From Sphagnum magellanicum (Eukaryota > Streptophyta > Sphagnopsida > Sphagnales > Sphagnaceae), in the NCBI GenBank assembly GCA_021904315.1, contig CM038913.1:2107958-2171957 (forward strand): DNA of 64,000 bases. The letters are read 5' to 3'. This document shows positions 34,401-46,250 of this stretch, one piece after another. The notes beneath the pieces were generated by a model, which searched no databases, had not been told where the DNA came from, and saw nothing but the letters and a program-made list of their open reading frames with translations. A program made the translations under genes and the position numbers. How positions within the stretch are numbered: the first letter of the stretch is position 1; every line of letters begins with the position of its first letter.

Positions 34401-34885
34401 TGGATTAAGCATGTAATCAGAGTCCGTGTCCATGGTTTGACAAACTGCCCCAAACCTGATAACCGCACAAGCTGAACAAATACAAAGAGTTTTGAGTATG
34501 TTTTATGAGAAGTGAACACAAAAATGGGCCATGCTGATATGATCTGTGTACACCTGTAAATCTAGAAACTGGGCTGATCTGGACAATCTGGTCTCTATTT
34601 CAATAAGGTCTATAGCTACATATCAGAATCCTAAAACTATCAGCCTATGATTGATGACCTGTGCATAGTTCCACATATGCCAATACTGTGCATGTACAAC
34701 ATCACCATTCCACAATGTCTGACAAAATGAATCACAGATTGGCTAAAACATTCATGGAAAATTCAAAGCCAAGCTAAAGATATCCACTCTGAATAGACTA
34801 AGTAATATGCTACAGAAAAAAAGTCATGTGAGGAGTTTTGATAACCTGTAAGTCAGGTATGGGTAGTAAACCAAGAAATCTAATG
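34401..34885 (-). other. Probable 3' UTR and downstream flank of the acyl-activating enzyme
   Basis: Minus-strand sequence after the TAA-type stop at 34,886 has ordinary mixed composition and no open frame. A polyadenylation site could not be fixed. Assignment as 3' UTR rests on position only. Confidence 0.35.
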
Positions 34886-37315
34886 TCACAGTTTGCTTGA
34901 TTGTTGAGCACCAGGATCCAAAGCTTTTGCTCGCTCACGAAGCACATTCTTCTGAATTTTCCCTGTTGCAGTCTTGGGAAGATCACAGAAGATAACAGTC
35001 TTTGGTGCAGCAAACCTTGGAAGGTGTTCACGGCAGTACGCAATCAAGCTTTCAGGAGTGATGGCATTTCCAGTCTCTTTCAGTTTTACAAATGCACAAG
35101 GAGTCTCACCCCAGAATGGGTCGGGTCGGGCCACTACTGCAGCTTCAAAAATGTCAGGGTGCTGATGCAGCACAGACTCCACTTCAATCGAGCTTATGTT
35201 CTCACCACCAGAAATGATTATATCCTTGGACCTGTCCTTGATCTCTATATACCCATCTGGATGCACTACGGCCAAATCACCAGTATGAAACCAGCCACCT
35301 TCAAATGCACGTCTCGTGGCCTCCTTATCTTTCAAGTATCCTTTCATAATCGTGCTTCCCTTGGCCATAATCTCACCAACTGTAACTCCATCCGATGAAA
35401 CAGGTTCCATTGTAGATGGATTCAGAACTGCTACTACCTGTAGACCTACATGAAGAACTCCCTGACGGGCTTTGAGATGTGCCCGAGTTTGAACAGGAAG
35501 ATCATCCCATTCAGGTTTCCAATTACATACAAGAAGTGCTCCATGAGCTTCAGTGAGGCCATAAACATGGAAAATTGAGAAGCCCTCTTGTTCCATTTGA
35601 ATTATAACTGAAGGAGTTGGGGTTGCACCACTAGTGAGAACTGTGACTTTTCCAGGAAGTGGCTTCTTGATGTGCTGTTCTGCATTCACAATCATGTTCA
35701 AGACCACAGGAACAGCACAGAAAGCGGTTACTTTGTGTTTTGCAATCAATTCATACATCAACTTTACATCCACACTCCGGATGATTATGTTGGTGCCTGC
35801 CAGTGCTGCAACCCCCCATGTGTAACACCAACCATTACAGTGAAACATTGGAAGTGTCCATAGGAAGACAGAGTTCTCATTCATTTCCATGATAAGGACA
35901 GCAATGAGGCTCGTCAAATAAGTGCCCCTGTCATCAATATCCCACATAAAAGAGCAAATATGAGATAAATGTTGTGCTTGTGCTATTTTAGCATGAGCCT
36001 CTGTTGACTTGACAATTGTGTGCATCAAGAACTTAAAAACAAAGACTGAAGAGGAAATAAGAGATAGAGATGAATATCAACAGACTGCAAAAGAACAAGA
36101 GGAGAATAAGTGCATGATGCAACACTGGTCAATTCTCATCTATTCTTTCTAGGGCAAGAACTCAAGATCTGGAACCCATGAGTTCTTCACAAGAAAGGTG
36201 GGAGAGGCTCCTCTGCTGGAGCTGCTGGTATGGTGTTACAGAGAAGATTAAAACACACCTGTGATTGTAAAGCACACCCTTAGGTTGTGAAGTTGTGCCA
36301 GATGTGTAATTCAAAGAGATTGTGTCCCACTCATCTGCAGGCCACTGGATAACAAATTGTGGGTCCCCATTCTGCAACAGCTCTTCATACTCCACCAACT
36401 CCCCCCACCCTGCCAGGTATTTCTTCTTGGATGACATCATAGATCCAGTCCCACTGCCAATGCATCTATCTTCTATAACAATGACATGTGGTCTCTTTCC
36501 TGGGGGCTGTGAAGATGATAACCATATCTGTAGAGCTTTATGAACAAGCGGAAGATATTCCAAGTCCACGAAGATGGCTTTGGTCTCACAATGACGGAAT
36601 AGAACAGACAAGGTATTAGCATCAATTCGTGTATTCATTGTGTTGAGCACTACCCCTGCCATCGGAACCCCAAAATGCATCTCATAGATTGCTGGGCAAT
36701 TGGGCGCAACTACAGAAATCTTGTCCACAACCACAATTCAACCCAATTTATCAAAAACAGCAGCAGCATCATTAGAAAGGACAAAGGGAAAAATATCACT
36801 GCTTGAATGAATTGTGTGTACATCACTATCACTTTCATTCAAGTCCCAGAACCCTAGGAGGTTCAGAATTACAAGAAATTCAGTGGAGTGAGAGTAGTGA
36901 GCATTTCAACATTCTTTCAGATTTCAGAAAGTGCAAGAATTCAGCATTCTTATGATGCTGTGGAGCTTCCGAAATGCAAGAAAGAATTCAGCAGACATGA
37001 TGTTGAAATGCAGCAGGGAAAGTCTCAAAGGAGAGGGGAAAATATAAAATAAAAAAAGAAAAATCTTTTGAAGAAAAAAAGAATTGCAGAAGGAGTTAGT
37101 ACCGTGTCGCCAGCTGATGCGAGCCTGGAAACTGCCGAGGCCAATCGCCGACAGCGTTCGAACGTCTGCGCCCATGTGTAGCTCAATTCGCCATAAATCA
37201 CTGAAACTCGATCCCCGTGCACACTCGCGGCCCTCTCCAGAAACCGCAGGGGAGTCAAAGGCGCATAGTTTGCCTCACATTTGGGGAGCAGATTCATGTC
37301 TCTTCTTTCTGACAT
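34886..37315 (-). CDS. Acyl-activating enzyme (acyl-CoA synthetase), peroxisomal, three exons
   Basis: Exons: 37,315-37,103, 36,719-36,259 and 35,927-34,886. Splice sites are GT/AG (donors ACG|GTACTAAC and CACAG|GTGTG; acceptors ACAAG|ATT and GACAG|GGG). The phases fit exactly and give 571 residues ending in SKL, a type 1 peroxisomal import signal. The start ATG (MSERRDMNLLPKCEANYAPL) precedes the family's LTPLRFLERAA block. Adenylation motifs: YTSGTTSQPKGV (phosphate loop, exon 2), YGLTEAHG, a GWFHTGDLAVVHPDGY block, KDRSKDIIISGGENISSIEV, and the C-terminal PKTATGKIQKNVLR with the catalytic Lys. It activates a carboxylic acid with ATP to an acyl-AMP and then the CoA thioester. It groups with the plant AAE1/AAE11-like clade, where substrates are short to medium or aromatic acids; the exact substrate cannot be told. 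No lesion is seen. It is the only apparently intact host gene in the window. Confidence 0.95.
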
Positions 37316-37990
37316 GGCGTCAATTGCTTGTTGCTCCTCTCCCACTCCTCTCCGGTGTGCGGATCAATCAATGCGCAGGAGGGAAAAACAAACATAACGG
37401 CAACTTATTATAAATGAAAGCGAGAACTCGCCAAGAGGGCGAAATCTTGCGGCAAATCCGTTCCGTCTTCTGATGCATACAATCCATCCCGTTGCGTTCT
37501 TTCTTTCTCGCGCAACTTCGCGATGGATATTCTTCGTCATTTCACGAGTACGTGCCGTCGGCAAATTTCGTCGCAGTGTTCGCCTGTGGGGACCATTGTG
37601 ACGCAGATCACGAGCAGTGCATCCCTCGTCATCAGCCCAGATGTCGCAATCAACCAAAAGACTGGATTGCCGCCGGAAACAAAAATAGAAATAAAGAAAC
37701 AAAGAACGATGATGATGCAAACGCAGTTCACAGAATGACGATCTCGGATCACATGTCCAGAAATTGGGGCAAAAAAATAATCCCAAAAAAAAAAAAACAA
37801 AAAAAGGGAGAAAGAAAGATATCACCTGCAACAAACAAACAACGATGATACGTGTCAGGGAAACAAACAAAAGCAGAACGACAAACCATCTGCAGCAGAG
37901 CATTTAGAGTGCAAACCGAATGACAAAGCGCACACATTCACCAGAAATCAAGCAAAAGCTCAAAAAGGAAAGACAGAAAGAAACTTGGTG
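37316..37990 (-). promoter_or_regulatory. 5' UTR and promoter region of the acyl-activating enzyme gene
   Basis: The sequence upstream of the ATG is GC-richer than the surroundings up to about 37,680, consistent with a plant promoter and leader. On the minus strand ATTTATAATAAG near 37,405-37,417 is a TATA-like stretch about 90 bp upstream of the ATG. Open frames on both strands here (for example 37,903-37,364 minus and 37,492-37,848 plus) overlap each other and look accidental. Elements cannot be assigned with confidence. Confidence 0.4.
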
Positions 37991-38729
37991 GGGTTTAGGG
38001 TTTAAGCTTTTTATTGCACTGTGACTAGGAGGCTACTGGTTAGCAGAATCTCAGTGTTGTTTGCACACATGGTTTTTAATTTTCCATTTTAATCTTAATT
38101 ATTGGCTCTGGCCTTCAAGGTAGAGAGACATTGTGATGCACCCAGAAAAGAAGGGCCCAAGTTAAGGTACATTTCGGGTTAGGTGGAGTCCACTATAGAA
38201 ACATTTCCAAGCATAACTTAAGGATCACTTGGGCTTTACCACCATTTATTGGCCTTGCCTACCAAGGCAAGGATATTGTGTTGAGATTCATTATAGAGTA
38301 TAGTAGCTTAAGGGATTTTGGCCCCCTAGGTAATATTAGGTTTATTTTTATATGAGGATTTTTGAAAGATGATATTTTGGCTCGTGTGGAAACTTGAAAT
38401 TAGTTATAGAGTTATAATATCTTGAAGGATTTTGGTTTCTTTCAGAGTATTTTTTTCAAGATTATGTTTTTGCATGGTGAAATATTTGAGTTTCCATAAT
38501 TTTTCCTTTGCCTTAAGATACATTTTAATGTAAATGACAAGGCCAGAGTGTGACACACCCCTTGTTTCCAATTTAGTATGTTGAATATTTATCATCCTCA
38601 TGGATGTCTGCTGCTTGTTTTCTTTGTTGAAGATCAGCAGCAACAACTTGAAAGCCAAATTTTTAAAAAAAAACCCAAACCTAAATATCCTAGAACTGAT
38701 TGCAGAAACCAAGACTATATATTGTACAA
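37991..38729. other. Intergenic sequence, nothing firm
   Basis: TGTGATGCACCC at 38,131 resembles the left end of the solo-LTR-like insertion at 44.69 kb, but no matching right end was found. No gene is supported. Confidence 0.35.
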
Positions 38730-38930
38730 ATAGGTAATGTGCCAGAACCGCTTGGCTTGTCTGTTTTTAGTTTGTACCTCACCCTAGGGTTAGTTTGGAC
38801 ATTAATAATCTCATAAATATTGAAATCAAATTTTGTGAAAATATGAAATTGTTGTGTTAAAAAACATCATAATTATCATAAGCTCACAATATGAAGCAAT
38901 TCAGTACTCATATGCAGTTTTTTTGGGGGG
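38730..38930. repeat. Dispersed repeat B, copy 2
   Basis: Counterpart of 27,300-27,490 in the same orientation, starting at ATGTGCCAG and ending near GCAGTTTTTTTGGGG. A long G-rich run (38,926-38,949) follows immediately. Confidence 0.8.
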
Positions 38931-38949
38931 GGGGGAAAGGGAGGGGGGG

Positions 38950-41319
38950 ATATCACTTTCTTTACCTTTAGACTTTCCCCTCACAAATAGACCCACCTTC
39001 CATTCTCACCTTCCTTTCTAACTGTGGACTTGTTATGTGCTGTTAGCTGGGTAGTAGTTGAATTAGGATATCTGTTATCACACTATAGTCTAAGAATTTA
39101 GGGATTTAGTTATTCCACTCAATTATGTCATTTTTTCTCTCTATTTTTATTTTTTCTTTATATTTTTGTTTTTGTTTATAACAACTTTTCTTGTTTGTCA
39201 ATTTGATATACACCCAAAAATCACCAAAATGAAGTACTTGCTATATTAACTTGTTGCATTTTATAATTTGTGCCTAAAAATTGAGGATTGTTGAATGTTG
39301 TGTGTTTTTTTTTAATTATAAAAAAATGTTACATATAAGAGCTATTTTTCACAAACAAGGGTGCAACATTTTTTTGTTTTGCATGTGTGAGGTTAGATTG
39401 TGTTTATCATGTAACATAATGAAATTTAAATTGCATTCCACATACTAAATATTTTGCATTCAAAAATAACATATACCTTGAGCAATCCCACCCAATATTT
39501 TGAGAATTTGAAGATTCAATATTGGAAAGTTATATGATGCACTTGAAGGTTTGTTAAGTGATATTGGTGATAAAATAATTGATCCTTGCAATAATGGAAA
39601 TTCTAAAATTTGAGGTGTTTTTTTAAAACTCATGGTTAGATAAAAGATATGATAAATTTAGGATAACTAAAACAAAGCAACATGCTTCACATGCATTTCT
39701 TATCACCTTAATAGCATAAACAGATAAAAAGGACAATCAATATAGTTTTGTTTAAACTTGAGACAAACTCAACCACTATTCTCTTACATGAGGCACTACC
39801 TTCTTATGCAATACTTTGCATGTCTGAACGAGGACTACATCAAATTGCCACAATTCCTAAAACTCTCAATTTTTTTATAAACATATTTTAATGTATCTTA
39901 ACTTTGGAGGCTCATAACTCTCCATAAATGTATTTGTTTCAATCATGCAATAACATTATCTAATACTCTTGTCAAAATCTTTCAACACCATGTCAATCTC
40001 TTCAACTATATTTCATTTGCCCTTCCAATCATATTTAATGGTTAATGCTAAGAATCATTTTCTCATATTTGGCTTTGACCCTTCAAATAATCATTTACCT
40101 ATTGAACAACACATTTATTTTGCCAATCACAACCCACAATCTTATGACTTTCCAGCAATACAAAGTTGTTCAACTTGGACATGTTTTGATCTTTTAATCC
40201 TCAATATGAAAAAAATGGGATTTTTTTTAGAATCATGTGACATGGAATTATTTCGTCCACAAATCATTCAAAGCCTACAACCGCATTACATGTGACTTGA
40301 AATGTTTTTTGGAGAATAATTTTATTTATATTTATTAGATTTTTAAATTCCAAAGATGGGGTGGGGGCGAGGGGATGCGTGTGTCATTTCTATTTTTTTC
40401 TTAAATGGTGTGCAAAATTTTATAAGGTACAACTAATTCATGATGAAGTAAAATTTATCATTAACTCAAATGTCAACATGGTGCTTAGAATTTGTTATGA
40501 GAATACTAGAACATGTGGTTGTGGAAAAAGTTCAAGATTAATGGAATGTACTCCAATAGTTAAATAAATTTTTAAATTTTAGTTTTGAATTTCATTTTGA
40601 ACAGAAGATTTGAAAGAGTATGTGAGAAAGAGGTAAAGGCAACTAGCAAAGGAGATTGAGATTTTGAATGGGTATTTGAAAAATATTTGTAAAGGTTTTG
40701 TTTCTTCATGTAGGTGGGTAGGGGAGAGGAGTGATGTAGCTAGGTTTGGAAAAGGTACCAAGTTATTTTACTAGATGGTATAGACATACATACATGATAA
40801 CAATAATTATGTGATGAATGGCTTAAAACCATGGACTTTAGATAAATCTACTCAAATGTAAATATGATGTTTATTTATAATTGATTATGAAAATATGATT
40901 AGATTTTTTTTTCAATATTATTAACCTATTATTTCATAGTGTACAAAAACAAAATCCCTTTGTTTTAAGTGTTTCATAAAATATAAAAAGATTTCCCCAC
41001 CCAAAGTTTGGTTGCACCAATGAATACCCATACAAATGCATAATATTAACAATGAAAAGTAGAACAGAAGGTGACACAAAATGATTTAAGTGTTTTGTTG
41101 ACTTTAGTTTTTTGGATGTTTTAATAGTCCATTTTAATCTAAATTGTTCTTAGGTGGGTGATTACAATATTAGTCATTCCTCATGTGTTCTAATTCATAT
41201 ATGAAAATGAATTATATGATGGGTTAGTGTTTTGGAGTTTTATATTATCATCATATATAAATAAATAAAAATGACCACCATGTAAAATTGCTTTTCACGT
41301 TGGTTGTTTTAAATGTAGT
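38950..41319. other. AT-rich intergenic sequence, no gene recognised
   Basis: Homopolymer-rich. The longest open frame (39,969-40,295 plus, 108 codons) has no recognised domain or repeat, and I do not call it. No transposon ends were identified. Confidence 0.4.
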
Positions 41320-44300
41320 TTTTTTTTTTGGAAAGAAAGAAAGTTATACATATAATTCAAAAAAAATAGAGAAGATAGTTATAGGGCCAAATTAAACCCA
41401 AGGGGTTTGGGGCATTACAAACAAGTCACATACCACCCCCTAGATAATGTTGGTGGAAACACAACACACCTTTAAATTGTTACAATGATGTAAAACACAA
41501 CCACATTTTTTCCTTTGTATATTTTGGTCCTTCACTAGGCTAAAGATATCTTGTTCCTTAACATCACAGTGTTGTTGTAGGAACATTAACTTACACACTT
41601 TAGAAGGTATTTTCCATCTTGTTAGAGTAACTTCCACCAAGTGAAAGTTATTCATTAGCCTATCCTTCTTCCTTATCCCTATCATTGCAACGTTGTCCTT
41701 CTGCAATGTCACTATCACATTGGTGTTTTACATAGGAAAAGGGTTTGTTGATAAACCTTTCTCCCATACAAATTGTCTCCTTGGCACATTAGAGACAATT
41801 GAAATCAAATAATAAAAAAGGTTCCAACACCAAACCATCCAACCCAACACCAAACTAACCTTAGCAAGGATCCTTTTCCAAGCCATTTTATCGTAATCAA
41901 AAGGGAGGTTCCAAACAAAAGACTCCATATTATCATAAGACCATTTAAGTTGGTTAAATATTAAGTCATGTATTTTAATCCAAAGGGACTATAAGATGAT
42001 GTCAAGCTAAGCAAATGCCAAGTGTGATGGAATTGCTTGAAGTGGCCTTTAAGGTTAACCCCAAATAGGCATTGCAAAAAATAAAAAGACTTTTATAGGG
42101 CCAATTCTACTTGGGTTTGATATCTAAATTGTTAACAATATTGGTAACCCAACCCATTTTTTTGCCTTGAGGACATTCCCATAATTAGTGCAACATTAAT
42201 TCCATTGAATTAATTCAATTAAAACAAACATGGGTTATTGATGGATTAAAGGATTTTTGCCTTCTAAGTGTTAACATATGGTTGCTATGTGGTACAATAG
42301 CAACCGCATGAAGGCTAATTCCTTCTTGATCCTCTTTTTGTGCCAAACCTTAGGCCATTCCATCTTAACTTGAATTAAATCATGTTCTTGCCACTTCTTT
42401 TTAGCTAGTTTAAAGAGGACCTTTTTGCTACTTAATAGGTTTCTTCCTTTAACAATTGTGTACATGGGGAGTTTAGACCTATCAAACTAATTCCAAGCCT
42501 TGGGGTCCCAAGACAACTTTTGCACCTTACCATTGTAGAGTTTGTTTTGATTATTGTGAAAATTACATACTCAAACCAAATGCACAGAGGACTTGATTTG
42601 GAAGTTCTAATTGATTGCATTATTGGGTCAGGTACTACAATTCAAAGCATAGCCCATGTAGCCAAGAAGGAAGCATCATAAAAACACATAAATAACATGT
42701 TTTCATGGATACACAATGAAAAAGTAAACATAATTTTTATACATTAAATATCATAATATAACTAAAATCTAAGTTCTAAACTTTTTCTAAACATATAACC
42801 TTAATTGATTAAAAAAGGTAGGTGGTGATGGATTAGATTCTCATGGATTTTCTCTTTGAACATTATGGATCATGAGATATGGCTTAAAACAAATTGTATG
42901 TGTCCTACCCAATTGCACCAAACACCCACCACATAGATTTAATCTCATGGTATGACTTACACAAACAACCTTTTTTCTAGAAACCCAAGTGATATAATCC
43001 CTAAAAGCTTTTGTACCCAATTTATCAATCCAACATCCTCAAGCAAACACTTCATCATGACCTTTTGAAATGATGAAACTCAAATTCTCACACATCACCC
43101 ATTGCCACAACCCTCAACCATCTTGTGACATATCCTTGACAAATCCCTAATACACTCCTATACACTTCAACATCCAGCCAACGCTTTAATTCGTTCGACA
43201 TTCCCTAGTATTCTTCATAAGCTCCTCATCACCATGATACCCATGACTTTATTATGAACATTGTCTACAAGTTTTTAGGTTTTAATGACACAATGGAAGT
43301 AAAATCAAAGAACCTAACCAATCTTGGATTAAATTTTACTTTACCTTAGAAACAAATCCTTCTTTTGTAGTTTTTAATACCATACACCAAGAAAAAAACA
43401 TGAAACTTAGTTTTTTTTTCTAAAAAACTTGCTTTCCTTAGCACCATGGCAATTTTTTAAAATTCATCTTTAAAAAAACCTTCCTAACATCACCACATCC
43501 ACTTCACCAATCATCAACTCTCCATTACCCTTTCCTTTAGAAGCAACATTCCACAATAAACATCACACACCACACACTAGGATTTGATAATAAAATAAGC
43601 ATCACCACATAGTTCAAGAACACCATCACCATTAGAAACCTATAAAACATAAACACAAGAAACAAAATATGTCCATTCCATAGAGGAAATCATCCTTCCT
43701 TAAACCCTTTGTTGATGATGTTTGCATCTTCCAAAACCAAAAGTGACCTATTGAAAGTGAGGTTACTTTTGATTACTCCATCCATCATCCATCAATGTTC
43801 ATTTTAGATTACACGCCCATTAAATAAAAAATTGTACTAGGTGAAATCACCAACATTGATGGAATAACATAAATTGTTGGCTTGAACTTTTTGGTAGCAT
43901 AGACAATCATGAAGGGGACTGAATTCTCCTCTTAGAAATGACTAATCTATTCCCCTTCTTTTGCTACACTTAATACTACCTAACTTCCAATTGTTGCTAC
44001 AACATTAAATTAATTCGGTAATCTATCCCAAAGGTGACACTCCTTTGCTTTGAGCACAAAAGAACTTTTGGGTTCCATTGTGTTCAACAATATGCCAAAA
44101 TCTTTGAGAGAAGTGAAACTTGCTTCCCTCAAATTTCAATGACCGAGCCTAAAGGCATGTCTTGCGCCACTTTGCCTATTCATATGTAACTTGCATGCAT
44201 ATTTGTTTAATAGTTTTGCACATATGTAAATGGGAAAAACATTCCAAATTTTTCACAATGGCTTTCTAGGCCCTAATCACCTTCTTCCAAATAATGGATC

Positions 44301-44379
44301 TTGAAATATTGTGAGCTTGTGGCAAAACAACCAATTGACATTTGGACCCCATTTCTTACTTTCATCCAACATGACCATG

Positions 44380-44690
44380 TTAATATGATAACAAAGTAGA
44401 ATTTATAGGTTGGAAACTCCCAAATCTAAGGCATGTAACACATTTAATTAGAAAAGCAACTAGGCCTTCTTTTAGATCAATTAAAGCCAAGCCCCCATAC
44501 CTTTTTTTCACATAATAATCCTTCCACTTTACTTTGTTGTGGGTTGTTTTCTCTTTGCTTACCCACAAATAGTTTTGTGGTAAGGACTTAATTTGTTATA
44601 GACCTTTTTTTGAGCCTCCTCCCCACATTGAAATAAAAAAAACAATGTCAATAAAATTTGGTTGATAATTAGTATTCACCCTACCAATGT
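44380..44690 (-). pseudogene. LINE ORF2 C-terminal segment
   Basis: Contains SMWGGGSKKGL, YLWVSKEKTTHNKVKWKDYY and KKRYGGLALIDLKEGLVAFL, matching the order found after the RT in plant L1-type elements (a W-x-G block, then V-W-x-x...GGLGL-D). Further downstream pieces at 42,620-41,440 are too broken to assign to domains. Confidence 0.65.
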
Positions 44691-45627
44691 GATGCACCCC
44701 CAAGTTCTTTAATGGACTCAAATGTGAGTCCAAATTGAAAATAGCGGAAGAACAAGGAATCAAGGCATGCTCCCTGGCTCGCAGCACTTTCAAGGGGTAG
44801 AGGGGCGTGCTAGAGCTCTGGGATGGGACTAGGAAGAGTGATAAGTATCAACTACTCACATGGACTTGCACAAAACCAACACAAGGTGGTTAGTGTATAG
44901 TTGGAACATTTTTGGTGCTAGAATGAGCCACATGCAACTTAGACTCACAAGATTCACCACGGCCCGGACTTGGGGGAAACCACCACCTTCCCCCTTATAG
45001 TATACTTTGTGCTTTTCTATGAGGCCCCACATCCAAATGACATTTTGTCTCAGGACTCCCAAATGGGAGTCCTGAAATTCCCAAAATTGGGATTCTTGCG
45101 ATTTTGGGGCCCCATAACTTTGTGTGTAGACCTCCGATTGAAATGAGGTCTAAAGCAAAGTTGTAGCCCTCGTCAAGATCTTTTCAACAATATGTCGCAT
45201 GCCACCTGCACGCAAGGAAATTGGGTCGATTCTTGACTTTTAGGGGTCGGGAGTCAAATTGCCAATTTGACTCCCAACCTTTTCTTTTAGCCATAACTTG
45301 TGTTTCAAATGTCCAAATGGGTCATGCGAGCCCATTTTAGACATCTTCGTTTCAATACTTTTTCAATGATATAAAAAACTCTTTAATCCAATGGGTTTTG
45401 ACTCATGCAATCGTTTTTTAAAAATTTGTGAGTCCATTGGGATTCCAACTCCCAACATGGGAGTTCCCTTGGGAGTGTGAGGGTTCATTCCCTCACACTC
45501 TTTTACACTCCCGGGAGCATGACATGTGACCCCCGGGCTTCCCTCTTGGCCCGCAACCTTGTAAGCCCCTGCCTTGGGCTTGGTCGTGAACCCAAGGCTA
45601 AGGTTGCAACACAATGAAAGATGGGGC
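44689..45627. mobile_element. Solo-LTR-like insertion inside the LINE
   Basis: A perfect 6-bp direct repeat ACCAAT lies on both sides (44,683-44,688 and 45,628-45,633). The termini are inverted-like (GTGATGCACCCC at left, GGGGC at right). LINE ORF2 sequence continues on both sides (KKILVYW before, GRVNTNYQPNF after). The 939 bp carry no coding frame, and include GTAGCCCTCGTCAAGATCTT, a phrase commonly seen in plant LTRs. Two perfect hairpins sit at 45,447-45,465 and 45,473-45,500. The exact terminal bases are ambiguous by one or two positions. Confidence 0.72.
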
Positions 45628-45639
45628 ACCAATAAACCA

Positions 45640-46250
45640 AAATTTTCTTTACTTTGTGTGAAACAAATTTGTTCACATTTCCCACCTTAACCCTAAGCCA
45701 AATTGCATACTTAATAGCTTGGAAAACTCCTTGTTCTAAACCCACTTCCATTGAAAACCATTGAACCAATTTGTAATATTTTTATTTGCCCTTGGAAGGT
45801 GGGCTATATTGTTAAGGTTGATAGTAGCTTCAACACCAACAAATAGTAGAGTTGGATCATATGAATGAAAGCATCAAGGAATCCCAACTTATGTTGACAT
45901 TGGAAAAGGAAACTAAAAATACTTTAAAAGAAACTTTAGAATAATCAAGTTCTAAGAAAGCCAAACTTTGCTCTAATTTTCTTTTTTAATCCAACATTTC
46001 ATGAATAAGAACAATGTCATCAAGGACGTATTTTAGTAGTAAAAAGGTTAATTGGTTCATGTTCATGATATTTACAAATATAGGTTGAAGACAACGTTGT
46101 AAAAATTTTACATAAATTTTGTTAGACATGTTGATAAGCGCGATTATTCTCAAGTTATTCAAGTTTTTTTTGTTTCCATTCTTGAATAGTAAAATGATGA
46201 GCCCCTTAAAGACTTTTTTTTCCACAACATTGTCACCGTTACCCAAAAAT
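45640..46250 (-). pseudogene. LINE reverse transcriptase, degenerate
   Basis: Blocks in order: GLIILLFKNGNKKNLNNLRI and ALINMSNKIYVKFLQ (RT fingers), NMNQLTFLL and YVLDDIVLIHEMLD, then LAFLELDYSKV, the palm A block with its Asp, and SMEVGLEQGV, the remnant of the GVRQGCPL block. The solo-LTR-like insertion starts soon after. Stops break all frames. Confidence 0.82.

Noticed and set aside
37364..37903. 179-codon minus-strand frame upstream of the acyl-activating enzyme
   Set aside because: Hydrophobic, low-complexity product in the promoter region, overlapped by frames on both strands; not a credible extra exon.
39969..40295. 108-codon plus-strand frame
   Set aside because: No recognisable domain or conserved neighbour; AT-rich context makes chance likely.
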